Positions 18,401 to 28,016 are shown, counted from the first letter of the stretch. The stretch: 64,000 nucleotides of DNA from CAVQBP01 sp963740945 (GCA_963740945.1 CAVUGE010000043.1:1-64000); one strand, 5' to 3'. The notes: generated by a model from the sequence alone, not told the origin. Numbers and translations: made by a program.

Positions 18401-18835
18401 TCAGTCAGAATGTCCGTTATTAGGATGCGAATAATAATAATATTTGTAATATGAACCATAACCATTTTTATAAACGAAATTATTCAGAACAGCTCCCAGA
18501 AACGGAGAATGGTCATTCTTTATAAGTCTTCACAGCATTAGTCATTAAGTCAATCTCGGTTAAATCAGCGGAAACTACTAAAATTGTACCGTCCATTATT
18601 CTGGAAAGAATTTCAGAATCTGTAACTGAGATAACGGGAGGAGAGTCAATTATAATTACATCACAACGTTTTTGCATTTCGTTAAGAAAATTTTGTAATG
18701 TTCTCGGTTTCAATACTTCCGCAGGATCGGGAGAGGGATTGTCCCCAAAAAGATGTAGCTCAAATTTTTAATTTCGGCCGGATGAATAATATCATCAAGT
18801 GATGCCTGATTAAAGAGATAATCAGATATCTAATT
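18401..18835 (-). pseudogene. Decayed partial duplicate of the 3' end of the Wzc-like kinase gene
   Basis: Reading the minus strand, pieces in different frames align in order with the C-terminal third of the intact kinase immediately upstream: YLFNQASLDDII, NLSYIFLGTIP, LKPRTLQNFLNEMQKRCD, VIIIDSPPVISVTDSEILSR, then SPFLGAVLNNFVYKNGYGSY and the tyrosine tail YKYYYYSHPNNG before a stop at 18401. At least two frameshifts interrupt it (near 18530 and near 18735), and the P-loop and transmembrane parts are absent. It is a tandem partial copy that has drifted, lying just after the stop of the full gene. Confidence 0.85.
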
Positions 18836-18868
18836 AAATAATTAATTAGAAGATTATTTCTCATTTGA

Positions 18869-20365
18869 TTAGGATTTCATTTTGGCAGGTTTTAATCCGT
18901 TTCCATTTGATGTGTGGGAATAGTAATAATAATATTTGTAATAAGAACCGTAGCCATTTTTATAAACAAAGTTATTGAGTACGACCCCAAGGAAAGGAGA
19001 TTTTTCATTTTTCAAAAGTTCAACTGCATGTTTCATTAAATCAACTTCGGTTTTTTCAGCAGAAACAACAAGAATAGATCCGTCAACCATTCTAGATAAG
19101 ATTTCCGAATCGGTAACAGATACAATAGGAGGGGAATCAATAATTATCATATCAAATCTTTTTCGCATATCATCCAGAAAGTTCTGCATCGCTTTAGATT
19201 GTAATACTTCAGCGGGATTTGGTGGAATTGTACCTGAGGTTATATAGCTGAAGTTTTCTAAAAGATCAGAACGCCATAAGATTTCATCTAAAGAAACCTG
19301 ATTAAAAAGATAATTAACCAAACCGGGATTTTTATTTACTCCAAATATTCCATGCATACGTGGTTTTCTTAAATCACAATCAACAAGCAGCACATTTTTA
19401 CTTGCTTGTGCAAAACTGCCGGCAAGATTTAAAGAAATGACTGTCTTACCTTCTTGAGGAGTTGCAGATGAAATTAAAATCGTCTTAAATGATTCTATAT
19501 TTACATTAGAAAACTGAACCCTTGTTCTAAGGGCTTTGAATGCCTCACTTGGAATAGATTTAGGTTTGTTAGCTACAATAAATTCAACTTTTCCTTTCTT
19601 ATTTATTCCCTCAATTTGTGGTATCCAGGCAAGAACATTTATATTTTTTTTCTGAATGTCTTCAGGTGTTTTTATAGTATCGTCGAAGTAGTCTTTGATT
19701 AAGACATATCCGAATGCTAAGCCTGAACCCAGAACAATGCCAATGAGTACAATAAGCATACGATTTGGTTTGGCAGGTTTTTCAGGCATCCTTCCTTTAT
19801 CAATTATTAGAACGTTTCCAGGCTGAGACTGTTCATTAATTACTGCTTCCTGGTATTTGCCCTCAACAAGTGAATAAAGTTTTTCTAAAAATTCTCTATT
19901 CCTTTGAAGTCTTGCAAGCTCAATTGATTTTTTAGGTAACTTGTTAAATTTTTCTTCATAACCGTCAACAATTTCCTTCAGTCCTCTAATTGTTGTACTT
20001 AACGAACTATTTTTTACATCTTCCTCAATTATTTTTTGAGAAAGTTCCTTAACCTCTTCAGGGCTACTTGCAAATATTCCCGCTTTGATAATCTCAATTT
20101 TATCATTTAGTTTTTTTCTGAGTTCAGAAATTTTTTGATCATACTCTTTAATTTTTGCAGTGACATCTATTTTGGAACTGTTAGCCAAAGCCAGGTCTTT
20201 ATTTATCTGTAGTTCGGCAAGCTGCTTTTGAAGCGCGGTTATATAAGTTTCAGAAGTTAAGCTTTCCAAGTAATTTGCCATTCGCGGATCTTGCTTTTTA
20301 AGTTCATCTTTATACTGTTTTAAAATATTACTCGAAGCCATATAGTCAATTTTTGCAGCATTCAT
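18869..20365 (-). CDS. Wzc-like polysaccharide co-polymerase/tyrosine kinase, C-terminal part (split gene)
   Basis: The 498 residues cover the distal periplasmic coiled coil (about 1-200), the GNVR-like NREFLEKLYSLV region, the second membrane helix (about 205-228) and a BY-kinase domain: P-loop ATPQEGKT (about 301-308), LLVDCDLRKPRMHG, IIIDSPPIVSVTDSE, and the C-terminal tyrosine cluster YKYYYYYSHTSNG that is autophosphorylated. It regulates chain length and export of exopolysaccharide. Continuing the frame upstream of its first ATG gives QLSQFEAKMNAAK, which fuses with the preceding reading frame; one extra T at about 20390 separates them. Confidence 0.85.
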   Translation of the reverse strand: MNAAKIDYMASSNILKQYKDELKKQDPRMANYLESLTSETYITALQKQLAELQINKDLALANSSKIDVTAKIKEYDQKISELRKKLNDKIEIIKAGIFASSPEEVKELSQKIIEEDVKNSSLSTTIRGLKEIVDGYEEKFNKLPKKSIELARLQRNREFLEKLYSLVEGKYQEAVINEQSQPGNVLIIDKGRMPEKPAKPNRMLIVLIGIVLGSGLAFGYVLIKDYFDDTIKTPEDIQKKNINVLAWIPQIEGINKKGKVEFIVANKPKSIPSEAFKALRTRVQFSNVNIESFKTILISSATPQEGKTVISLNLAGSFAQASKNVLLVDCDLRKPRMHGIFGVNKNPGLVNYLFNQVSLDEILWRSDLLENFSYITSGTIPPNPAEVLQSKAMQNFLDDMRKRFDMIIIDSPPIVSVTDSEILSRMVDGSILVVSAEKTEVDLMKHAVELLKNEKSPFLGVVLNNFVYKNGYGSYYKYYYYYSHTSNGNGLKPAKMKS

Positions 20366-20372
20366 CTTTGCT

Positions 20373-21113
20373 TCAAACTGCGAAAGCTGATCTCATTAAT
20401 GCTGTTGCCTGTTCATCTAATGCAATTATTCCCCCTTTTTCCTGGAAATCTCTTAACGAATCTTCCGCGACATCTAATTCCTTTTGTTTTTCTACTTTTT
20501 GTTTACTTAAAAAATTCTTTACAAATGTTAGCTGATTACGGTTTACTTCCAGATTTAAACTTCTGTACTGGGCCGCGTAACTGTTGGCTATCAAAGCTGC
20601 TTCATATGGAGATGGCGATTGAGCAGTTATATCTACTATATCAAGCCCTCTTTTTTGTTCAACTGAAACATCCTTATCCAATAATTTTACTAGGTTTGGA
20701 ATTGTTTTTATTACTCCACCCTTTTCATTAAAATCATGATTTAACACTAAATAAAAATCACTTTTATTAGTTGATGTTTTAAAACTATCAACTAAGGCTC
20801 CAGCTACTCTTTCTCTGTTCGTATAACTTTTTATTATTTCAATTTCGTTCGCAATGAAACGGTCCATACCCAAATCCATAATATCAGGAGTTATAGGTGC
20901 TTCTAAAATATTCCCTTGCGGTTTTGAAATTTTTAATATTGTTTGTGACTCGTATATATCCATACTGCTCAACGCGTAGTACACTGCAACAACTATACAT
21001 ACTATGGTAATTAATAAAAAAGGGAAAAGGTTATTTCGAACAAGAAGTATATAATCCTTTAAGGACTTAGTGTCGGTATCCTCATAATTATAATTAGAAT
21101 CAAACTTTTCCAT
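20373..21113 (-). CDS. Wzc-like chain-length determinant, N-terminal part (split gene)
   Basis: The 246 residues contain a cytosolic N-tail, the first membrane helix (about 29-50) and a Wzz-type periplasmic domain (YESQTILKISKP, RFIANEIEIIKSY, DIVDITAQSPSPYEAALIAN). The frame ends in RSAFAV-stop at 20373 within the coiled coil. Removing one T at about 20390 joins it to the following kinase half as ALMRQLSQFEAK, giving one protein of about 750 residues, the normal Wzc length. As written, this half could insert but would lack the second helix and the kinase. It begins 1 nt after the SLBB-protein gene ends. Confidence 0.83.
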   Translation of the reverse strand: MEKFDSNYNYEDTDTKSLKDYILLVRNNLFPFLLITIVCIVVAVYYALSSMDIYESQTILKISKPQGNILEAPITPDIMDLGMDRFIANEIEIIKSYTNRERVAGALVDSFKTSTNKSDFYLVLNHDFNEKGGVIKTIPNLVKLLDKDVSVEQKRGLDIVDITAQSPSPYEAALIANSYAAQYRSLNLEVNRNQLTFVKNFLSKQKVEKQKELDVAEDSLRDFQEKGGIIALDEQATALMRSAFAV

Positions 21114-21114
21114 A

Positions 21115-21633
21115 CTATTTCTTAAGTATATTAATCATTAAAATTGCAATAGATGTAAGGGCAGAAATCACTGAAAGTATAATACTAAAATAGTCTTTAA
21201 AGAAGAATCTCGGTTCTCCGGGAATAAGTAAGATATCTCCGGCATGTAATGATGGAATTTTTATTTGTTTCGTTAAGTCATCATTCCACAATAAATCATT
21301 ATAATTAAATTTAACCATTTTTTGAGTAGAATCAGGCCCTATGCGAAAAATTCTAAGGTCATCCATCCTTGCGTTTGTTGTTGGACCACCTGCAAGTGCT
21401 AAAAGATCGTTCACGCTGTTAGTGGAAGGAATAATGTATTCTCCCGGAAATTCGACATTTCCCCAAACTAGTACTTTTATATTTATTGCATCCGGATCCG
21501 AATAATCAAAATAAGCACCTCTATAAGTTGTTAACTGAGATTTTAAGTTCCTTCCTATCTGCACATCTTCCTGACTGAATATATTATTATTCATGAAAAG
21601 AAAAACAATAAATAATAACGATAAATATTTCAA
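21115..21633 (-). CDS. Short SLBB-domain polysaccharide export protein
   Basis: This 172-residue protein has a signal peptide (1-20, ending FSQ), an SLBB beta-grasp domain at about 50-105 (VLVWGNVEFPGEY, then SVNDLLALAGGPT) and a C-terminal membrane helix at about 146-169. SLBB domains occur in Wza-type outer-membrane export channels. The Poly_export domain that builds the Wza ring is absent, so this is not a full Wza; it may be an accessory ring protein working with the Wzc-like kinase one nucleotide downstream. The export role is inferred from this coupling. Confidence 0.75.
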   Translation of the reverse strand: MKYLSLLFIVFLFMNNNIFSQEDVQIGRNLKSQLTTYRGAYFDYSDPDAINIKVLVWGNVEFPGEYIIPSTNSVNDLLALAGGPTTNARMDDLRIFRIGPDSTQKMVKFNYNDLLWNDDLTKQIKIPSLHAGDILLIPGEPRFFFKDYFSIILSVISALTSIAILMINILKK

Positions 21634-21929
21634 CTTCGAAACCCGCTTTTGTTTTATGCTTTAATATAAATCAAATGGTATAGAGTAAAAAATGCAAAAC
21701 TATTTTTATTAGCTTGATAATTTAATAAAAAAAAATAATGTGTACAATTCAATTAAGATTTATTTTATACACTTTATTTTCTCCCTTTTTTCAATAATTC
21801 TGTAATGTGTGGAAAGGTTAACGCTACTATAGGTATAGTATAGGAAATTTTTTTATTTTGCAAGTTCTGAGAGATTATTCTAAGATTTGATAATTGAATA
21901 AATATAGTAATCTTCTGATGAAAACTACC

Positions 21930-22946
21930 TCAGATAACTTTATAATAATCTTTGTACCAATCAACGAATTTGGAAATACCCTCCTCAACTGAGGTATTAG
22001 GTTTGAAACCAACAGTATCTATTAAATCATCAACATCCGCATAGGTTTCGGGTACATCTCCCGGTTGCATGGGCATGAAATTTTTAATTGCCTTTTTGCC
22101 CATTTTTTCTTCAATAACATCAATGAATTTTAATAATTCCACCGGCTGGTTATTCCCAATGTTATACAATTTATATGGAGCAAAACTGGAAGCTGAATCA
22201 GGATTGTTGCCGTTCCAGTTCAAATCCGCTTCTGGAATTTTAGGAATCAATTTAATTATACCATCTACTATATCATCTACATAAGTAAAATCCCGTCTCA
22301 TTTTACCATTATTATAAACATCTATGGGCTTCCCTTCTGCAATCTTCTTAGTAAAGATAAACAAAGCCATGTCCGGTCTGCCCCATGGTCCGTAAACAGT
22401 AAAAAATCTTAATCCGGTTGTATGAATTTTATAAAGGTTGGAATAAGCATGAGCCATTAATTCATTTGCTTTTTTTGTGGCAGCATAAAGGGATACAGGA
22501 TGATCTACATTATCATGAACAGAGAAAGGCATTTTAGTATTTGCACCATAAACTGAACTCGAAGAAGCATAAATTAGATGCGCCACAGGATTATGGCGGC
22601 ATCCTTCCAGAATATTTAGAAACCCCGAAAGATTGCTATCAACATAAGAATAAGGATTTTCCAATGAATATCTTACACCTGCTTGCGCCGCTAAATTCAC
22701 TACACATTCAAATTTTTCTTCTTCGAATAATTTTTTCATTGCTTCCCGGTCAATAAGATCAATCTTTGTAAACTTAAAATTATTATTCGAATTCAGAATA
22801 TTAAGTCTATCCCATTTTAATTTAATATCATAATAACTATTTAGATTGTCCAACCCAACTACGTTCCAGCCGTCTCCACAAAGTTTTTTCGAGAGATGAA
22901 ATCCTATAAAACCCGCAGCTCCTGTAACTAAAATTTTTTTTTGCAT
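21930..22946 (-). CDS. UDP-glucuronate 4-epimerase
   Basis: This SDR-family epimerase (338 residues from the chosen ATG at 22946) has the NAD-binding GAAGFIGFHL (about 8-17), the catalytic YAATK (Tyr-x-x-x-Lys) motif and the subfamily signatures YSLENPYSYVDSNL, SSSSVYGANTKMPFSVHDNV and GPWGRPDMALF, typical of UDP-GlcA 4-epimerases (LspL/Cap1J type). It would convert UDP-glucuronate, made by Ugd at 4318-5649, into UDP-galacturonate. An upstream in-frame ATG at 22979 overlaps the previous gene and adds non-homologous residues, so the internal start is preferred. Confidence 0.9.
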   Translation of the reverse strand: MQKKILVTGAAGFIGFHLSKKLCGDGWNVVGLDNLNSYYDIKLKWDRLNILNSNNNFKFTKIDLIDREAMKKLFEEEKFECVVNLAAQAGVRYSLENPYSYVDSNLSGFLNILEGCRHNPVAHLIYASSSSVYGANTKMPFSVHDNVDHPVSLYAATKKANELMAHAYSNLYKIHTTGLRFFTVYGPWGRPDMALFIFTKKIAEGKPIDVYNNGKMRRDFTYVDDIVDGIIKLIPKIPEADLNWNGNNPDSASSFAPYKLYNIGNNQPVELLKFIDVIEEKMGKKAIKNFMPMQPGDVPETYADVDDLIDTVGFKPNTSVEEGISKFVDWYKDYYKVI

Positions 22947-22962
22947 TTTAAACCAATTTTTT

Positions 22963-24255
22963 CTAAAGACGATTATCAATTAACTCTATTTTTAGAATCC
23001 CTTTAACATCATAAACTACTGCTCCGTCAGTACGTAAAGAGACAAAATCTAATTCTTTAAATTGATTATGAGCAACCGCTAAAACAACTCCTTCAAACTT
23101 TTTATCCTTTATTTCGTCAATATTAGATAGTATATCAATTCCATATTCATGCTTAACTTCTTCTTTATCCGCCCAGGGATCAAACACATTAATTTTGCAC
23201 CCAAAGGATTTTAATTCATTAATTATATCTATCACTTTTGAATTTCTAATATCCGGACAGTTCTCTTTGAATGTAATTCCTAAAATCAGAACATTAGCAT
23301 TATTTATTTTATGTTCTTTTTTAATCATCAACTTAACTAGCTGGTTTGCGACAAATGCACCCATTTGATCATTTATTCTTCTCCCCGCTAAAATAATTTC
23401 CGGATTATATCCTACCTTTACTGCTTTATGAGTAAGATAATAAGGATCAACACCAATACAGTGACCGCCAACCAATCCCGGTCTAAAGGGTAAAAAGTTC
23501 CATTTTGTTCCGGCAGCTTCTAAAACATCCAGTGTATCAATATCCATTAAATCAAAAAGTTTTGATAATTCATTTACAAATGCAATGTTAATATCCCTTT
23601 GGGCATTTTCTATAACTTTGGCAGCTTCAGCAACTTTGATTGAAGGAGCAAGATGAGTTCCTGCTATAATAATACTTTGGTATAATTTATTTAAAGCTGC
23701 TGCTATTTCAGGAGTACTGCCGCTCACTATTTTTTTGATTGTGCTTACTCTATGCTCTTTATCTCCGGGATTAATCCTTTCGGGACTGTATCCGCAATAA
23801 AAATCTTTATTAAACTTTAAGTTGCTGAATTTTTCAATTACCGGGACGCAGTCTTCTTCTGTGCATCCTGGATATACAGTAGATTCATAAACAACAACAT
23901 CACCTTTTTTAATTACTTTACCAACTGTTTCACTCGCCTTTATTATAGGAGTAAGATCTGGAATTTTAAAATCATCAACAGGTGTCGGTACTGTAACAAC
24001 AAAAACATCAGCTTCTTTTAATTCTTCAAGATTGCATGAAAAGGATAATTTTTTAGCCTCTTTTAGTTCTTCACTGTTCACTTCAAGGGTTCTGTCTTTT
24101 CCATTCTTTAATTCATTTATTCTTTTTTCATTTATGTCAAATCCAATAACTCTATATTTTTTACCAAATTCAACAGCCAGAGGTAAACCGACATATCCAA
24201 GACCGATTATTCCAAGCACAACAGAATTATTTTCAACTTTTTCAATAAGTTTCAT
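22963..24255 (-). CDS. TviB-like UDP-N-acetylhexosamine 6-dehydrogenase
   Basis: This 430-residue nucleotide-sugar dehydrogenase has the Rossmann IIGLGYVGLPLAVEFGK (about 16-32), YESTVYPGCTEEDCVP (about 124-139), YSPERINPGDK, and the catalytic PGLVGGHCIGVDPYYLTHKA (about 258-277). The wording is that of TviB/WbpA/WbpO, which oxidise UDP-GlcNAc or UDP-GalNAc to the uronic acid. With the 2-epimerase upstream (UDP-ManNAc supply) it gives an aminouronic acid precursor. The exact HexNAc substrate cannot be read. It sits between that epimerase and the UDP-GlcA 4-epimerase on the same strand. Confidence 0.9.
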   Translation of the reverse strand: MKLIEKVENNSVVLGIIGLGYVGLPLAVEFGKKYRVIGFDINEKRINELKNGKDRTLEVNSEELKEAKKLSFSCNLEELKEADVFVVTVPTPVDDFKIPDLTPIIKASETVGKVIKKGDVVVYESTVYPGCTEEDCVPVIEKFSNLKFNKDFYCGYSPERINPGDKEHRVSTIKKIVSGSTPEIAAALNKLYQSIIIAGTHLAPSIKVAEAAKVIENAQRDINIAFVNELSKLFDLMDIDTLDVLEAAGTKWNFLPFRPGLVGGHCIGVDPYYLTHKAVKVGYNPEIILAGRRINDQMGAFVANQLVKLMIKKEHKINNANVLILGITFKENCPDIRNSKVIDIINELKSFGCKINVFDPWADKEEVKHEYGIDILSNIDEIKDKKFEGVVLAVAHNQFKELDFVSLRTDGAVVYDVKGILKIELIDNRL

Positions 24256-24415
24256 GTTTTTTCCTTTAAAGTGTTAACAAACATTTTTCAAGAAATTTAG
24301 AAAATTTTTATTATATAAAGAAAAATTAGATGGAAAAATAACAATATATGTTCCAAAAATAATAGTATGTAAATCTAAGAAAATTAAAAATAACATTGCT
24401 AAAAGATGCAATAGT

Positions 24416-25498
24416 TTATATTAAGAATTCGGTAATTCTTTCTGCAGCTTTTCCATCCCATAATTCGGGTATTTTACCACACTTAATATTGCCTGAGAGT
24501 ATATCAAGAGCACATTTTTCAACACTATTCAGATCTGTTCCTATTAGTTGATTAGTCCCCACTTCAACAGTAATCGGTCTTTCCGTATTATTTCTAACCG
24601 TAATGCATTGAACACCAAGGTATGTACTTTCTTCTTGAATCCCCCCGCTGTCAGTAATAATTAATCCTGCATTTTTTGTTAATGCAAGGAAATCGATATA
24701 TCCGATAGGATCAGTTAAAATAATATTTTCATTCAAATTATTTCCATATCCGGCTTCTTCAAGATTTTTTTTGGTTCTCGGATGAACCGGAAAAATTATT
24801 TTCTTTTTACCTGCCAAATTCTCAAACAATCCCATTAAATCTTTAAGGAAATCATTTGAATCTACATTTGATGGACGGTGAAGAGTAACTAATATATAAT
24901 CAGAAGGAGTTAGAGAATAACTTTGAAGGATTGGTGATTTATCTGCTTTAGGCAAATAATGGATTAAACTATCTATCATCACATTTCCAACGAAATATAC
25001 TTTATTCTGCAAAATACCTTCATTTTTCAAATTTGTTAATCCGCTTTTCTCTGAAACAAATAGATAATCTGAAATGGCATCTGTGAGCAGCCGGTTAATC
25101 TCTTCGGGCATAGTTCTATCAAAACTCCTCAAACCTGCTTCAACATGCGCTACTTTAATGTTTAATTTTGCCGCTACAAGGCTGCAGGCAACAGTAGAGT
25201 TCACATCTCCAACGACTATTATTAAATCCGGCTTTTCAGCTATAAGAACTTTTTCAAATTCAATCATTACATTTGCAGTTTGTTCTGCATGTGAACCGGA
25301 ACCGACACCTAAATAAAAATCTGGATGCGGCATTTCAAGATCTTCAAAAAAAACTTTTGACATTTTTTTATCGTAATGCTGTCCTGTATGACAAATAAGA
25401 TGTCTTATTTTGGTACTATATTCTTGAAAAGCTTTATGTATTGGAGCAACTTTCATAAAATTGGGTCTTGCGCCAACTACCGATATAATTTTCTTCAA
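24416..25498 (-). CDS. wecB: UDP-N-acetylglucosamine 2-epimerase (non-hydrolysing)
   Basis: This 360-residue enzyme interconverts UDP-GlcNAc and UDP-ManNAc. Family signatures are GARPNFMKVAPI at about 6-17, HTGQHYDKKMS at about 37-47, VVGDVNSTVACSL, VAHVEAGLRSFDR (about 116-128), LHRPSNVD (about 212-219) and TDSGGIQEE (about 283-291), covering substrate and allosteric UDP-GlcNAc contacts. It heads the minus-strand precursor block and is followed by the UDP-HexNAc dehydrogenase after a 160-nt gap. Confidence 0.94.
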   Translation of the reverse strand: MKKIISVVGARPNFMKVAPIHKAFQEYSTKIRHLICHTGQHYDKKMSKVFFEDLEMPHPDFYLGVGSGSHAEQTANVMIEFEKVLIAEKPDLIIVVGDVNSTVACSLVAAKLNIKVAHVEAGLRSFDRTMPEEINRLLTDAISDYLFVSEKSGLTNLKNEGILQNKVYFVGNVMIDSLIHYLPKADKSPILQSYSLTPSDYILVTLHRPSNVDSNDFLKDLMGLFENLAGKKKIIFPVHPRTKKNLEEAGYGNNLNENIILTDPIGYIDFLALTKNAGLIITDSGGIQEESTYLGVQCITVRNNTERPITVEVGTNQLIGTDLNSVEKCALDILSGNIKCGKIPELWDGKAAERITEFLI

Positions 25499-25641
25499 AT
25501 TTATTTTCCTAAAATTTAAATGAATAAAAATACTAATTTTTAATTATTTTAGCTTCTTTTTTGCAAAAATTAGATTACAATTAAAGAGTTATTATTTCAT
25601 TGGTATAAAAACTGGAGAAATAAAATTTATTTTGAAAATTT

Positions 25642-27027
25642 TTATTTTACAATTACCGTACCACTTAATAATAAGATTGCTACAATAAAATAGATAATAA
25701 TACCTGTTACATCAACAATAGTAGCAACAAAAGGAGCAGATGATGTTGCCGGATCAGCTCCTAATTTTTTTAAAATAAAGGGAAGCATTGAGCCGGATAA
25801 TGTTCCCCATAGGACAACTCCTATTAAAGAACAAGAAACAGTTGCAGCAATTAAAATCCAATGCGGTCCATATATATCGGAAAAAGTCGACCATAAAGAA
25901 ATTCTTAAAAATCCAACTGCACCCAAAATAATACCAAGGAAAAGACCTGACATAACCTCTCTTCTCATAACCCTCCACCAGTCCCTCAATTTAACTTCAC
26001 CCAAAGACATAGCACGAATTACCAAAGTAGAAGCTTGCGACCCGGAATTACCGCCGCTTGAAATTATTAGAGGAACAAACAATGCAAGTACAACAGCCCG
26101 GTTTATTTCTTTTTCAAAAAATCCCATAGCGGTAGCCGTCAACATTTCTCCTATAAATAAAAGCACAAGCCATCCGGCTCTTTTTTTGACCATCTGCGCA
26201 AAGGAAATTGTTAAATATGGCTCACCCAATGCTTCCATACCAGCTAATTTATGAATATCTTCGGTAGCTTCCTCTTCAGCGACATCAAAAACGTCATCTA
26301 TGGTTACTATCCCTATCAAAACACCAAATGAGTCTACAACAGGGAGGGCAATTCTATCATATTTTTTGAAAACTGCAACAGCGGTTTCCTGATCGTCAAA
26401 TACATGTAGTGCAACAAAATTTTCATCCATTAAATCAATTACTTTTTTATCTAAGGGGGCTAAAATAATATCCCTAATTCTTAAATCATCTATCAGTTTT
26501 CCCTTCTGTTCAATAACATATATGGTATTTAAAGTTTCGCTATTTTTCCCATTTTCTCTTATATGGTTTAATGCTTCTGTTATAGTCCATTCAGGTTTAA
26601 CAGCAATATAATCCGGAGTCATTAATCTCCCGACGCTATCCTCCGGATAACCCAACAACGTCTGCGCAATTTTTCTTTCATCTGCAGTTAACAGAGTAAT
26701 TAATTGTTTCGCAGCTGTGCTTGGCATTTCTTCAAAGAGAGCAGTTCTATCATCTGGAGACATCTCATTTAATATAGATGCAACTTCCGTTTTCCCCATT
26801 GCTTTTAGCAATTCCATTTGCATATCAAAATCGAGGTACTCAAAAGTATCCGCAGCGAGATCGCGAGGTAATAAACGAAAGATTATTGCCTGTTCCTTTT
26901 CTGACAAATCATGTAATACTTCGGCAATATCTGTGGGGGTCCAGTCACTTAAAATATCTTTCAACTCGCCGAGTTTTCTGTTTTCAATCAACGATTTTAT
27001 TTCCGGTTGGAGTAGTTGGCTCAGCAT
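25642..27027 (-). CDS. mgtE: Magnesium transporter MgtE
   Basis: This 461-residue protein has the N-terminal superhelical MgtE_N domain (about 20-125, PRDLAADTFEYL, MSPDDRTALFEEMP), two CBS domains (about 135-255) that sense cytosolic Mg2+, the plug helix, and a five-helix membrane domain (about 285-460) with the conserved SGGNSGSQASTLVIRAMSLGE. It is an Mg2+-gated Mg2+ channel of the inner membrane. Length and order are normal for MgtE. Monocistronic by spacing. Confidence 0.95.
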   Translation of the reverse strand: MLSQLLQPEIKSLIENRKLGELKDILSDWTPTDIAEVLHDLSEKEQAIIFRLLPRDLAADTFEYLDFDMQMELLKAMGKTEVASILNEMSPDDRTALFEEMPSTAAKQLITLLTADERKIAQTLLGYPEDSVGRLMTPDYIAVKPEWTITEALNHIRENGKNSETLNTIYVIEQKGKLIDDLRIRDIILAPLDKKVIDLMDENFVALHVFDDQETAVAVFKKYDRIALPVVDSFGVLIGIVTIDDVFDVAEEEATEDIHKLAGMEALGEPYLTISFAQMVKKRAGWLVLLFIGEMLTATAMGFFEKEINRAVVLALFVPLIISSGGNSGSQASTLVIRAMSLGEVKLRDWWRVMRREVMSGLFLGIILGAVGFLRISLWSTFSDIYGPHWILIAATVSCSLIGVVLWGTLSGSMLPFILKKLGADPATSSAPFVATIVDVTGIIIYFIVAILLLSGTVIVK

Positions 27028-27212
27028 TTAAACCTCTCTTCAATTTAAGTGACAAGGTTTTATTTAATGTGTTTTTACATTATTGTAATATATTTTTATT
27101 TAAGAAATGAAATTAAAAAATAGGTTTTAATATTTGAAAAAACAATTGAAGATTTTACGACTTTTAAAGAAAAGAATTATAATAGGCAAGGACTATCGGT
27201 TTCAACCAAATA

Positions 27213-28016
27213 TTATTCTTTCAGTTTAAATTTTAAAGAAATTAGCATCTGGACATTTACCGGCTTTCCTTTTATTAGTCCTGGCGTAAATCTGCTATAA
27301 AACACTGTTGTTTTAGCAGATTCATCACACCCAAATCCAATACCTTCTATTACATCTGCCTTAGTCACTTCTCCATATTGATTTATAAAAGCTAAAATTT
27401 TAACAGTTCCCTCAATCTTTTTTTCTTTTGCTAAAGATGGATAAAAGAGTCTGTTTTCCAAAGCATCGAACCCTCCGATTGGCTCCGGCATAACTTCAGC
27501 TGATAAATAATATGCAGGATCATTCTCAAACTTCTCTTCTTCTTCAACAGGAGGAAGGAGTCCACCTCTTGTTTTTTTGGGAATAGTATTTTTTACTACA
27601 TTATTCTCAGATTTTGACGAATTATTTACAACCGCTCCAGCTTCTTCCTCCGGTTTAGTCTCTTTTATTTTTATCCCGTTTTCAAAATTTATGTCAGAAA
27701 GATAAACCCCTGCCGAATCATATAATGATGTAGGGCCCTGACGTCTTCCATTTTCAATATTAAAGACCTCCGTAAGTTTTCCATCCTCATTATACTTTTT
27801 TACCAGACCCTCAACTTTCCCGTTAATATAATTTCTTTCTTCTTTTGGATTACCATTTTCATAATAAAATTTAGCTTCGCCTTCCCTGACCTTATTAGAA
27901 TAATTTATCTCTGATTTCAATTTCCCATTATCATAATATGCTTTTATTAATCCTTCCTGTGCAAATACTATATTCAAAGAAAAAAAGAAATAAATTATTA
28001 ATAGGTTTTTGATCAT
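27213..28016 (-). CDS. TonB C-terminal domain protein with MORN-type repeats
   Basis: This 267-residue protein has a signal peptide (1-19, ending FAQ), then MORN_2-like repeats of the YYDNGKLKSE / YYENGNPKEE / YNEDGKLTEV type (about 24-110), a linker, and a TonB C-terminal domain (about 178-265; GTVKILAFINQYGEVTKADV, YSRFTPGLIKGKPV). TonB_C domains contact outer-membrane receptors, but without an N-terminal membrane anchor plus Pro-rich arm this is not a classic energy transducer. Such MORN-TonB_C fusions are common in Bacteroidota. It lies 43 nt after the HExxH membrane protein gene. Confidence 0.78.
   Translation of the reverse strand: MIKNLLIIYFFFSLNIVFAQEGLIKAYYDNGKLKSEINYSNKVREGEAKFYYENGNPKEERNYINGKVEGLVKKYNEDGKLTEVFNIENGRRQGPTSLYDSAGVYLSDINFENGIKIKETKPEEEAGAVVNNSSKSENNVVKNTIPKKTRGGLLPPVEEEEKFENDPAYYLSAEVMPEPIGGFDALENRLFYPSLAKEKKIEGTVKILAFINQYGEVTKADVIEGIGFGCDESAKTTVFYSRFTPGLIKGKPVNVQMLISLKFKLKE

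Noticed and set aside
18869..21113. Natural two-component (CapA/CapB-like) split of Wzc
   Set aside because: The break is inside the periplasmic coiled coil before the second membrane helix, and one base repair restores the standard single protein.
21826..21839. ACTATA-GG-TATAGT dyad upstream region of the UDP-glucuronate epimerase/SLBB gap
   Set aside because: Short AT-rich dyads are expected by chance in this composition and no gene start is close.
22947..22979. Upstream start for the UDP-glucuronate 4-epimerase
   Set aside because: Adds 11 residues without homology and overlaps the preceding dehydrogenase gene; the ATG at 22946 begins exactly at the family N-terminus.
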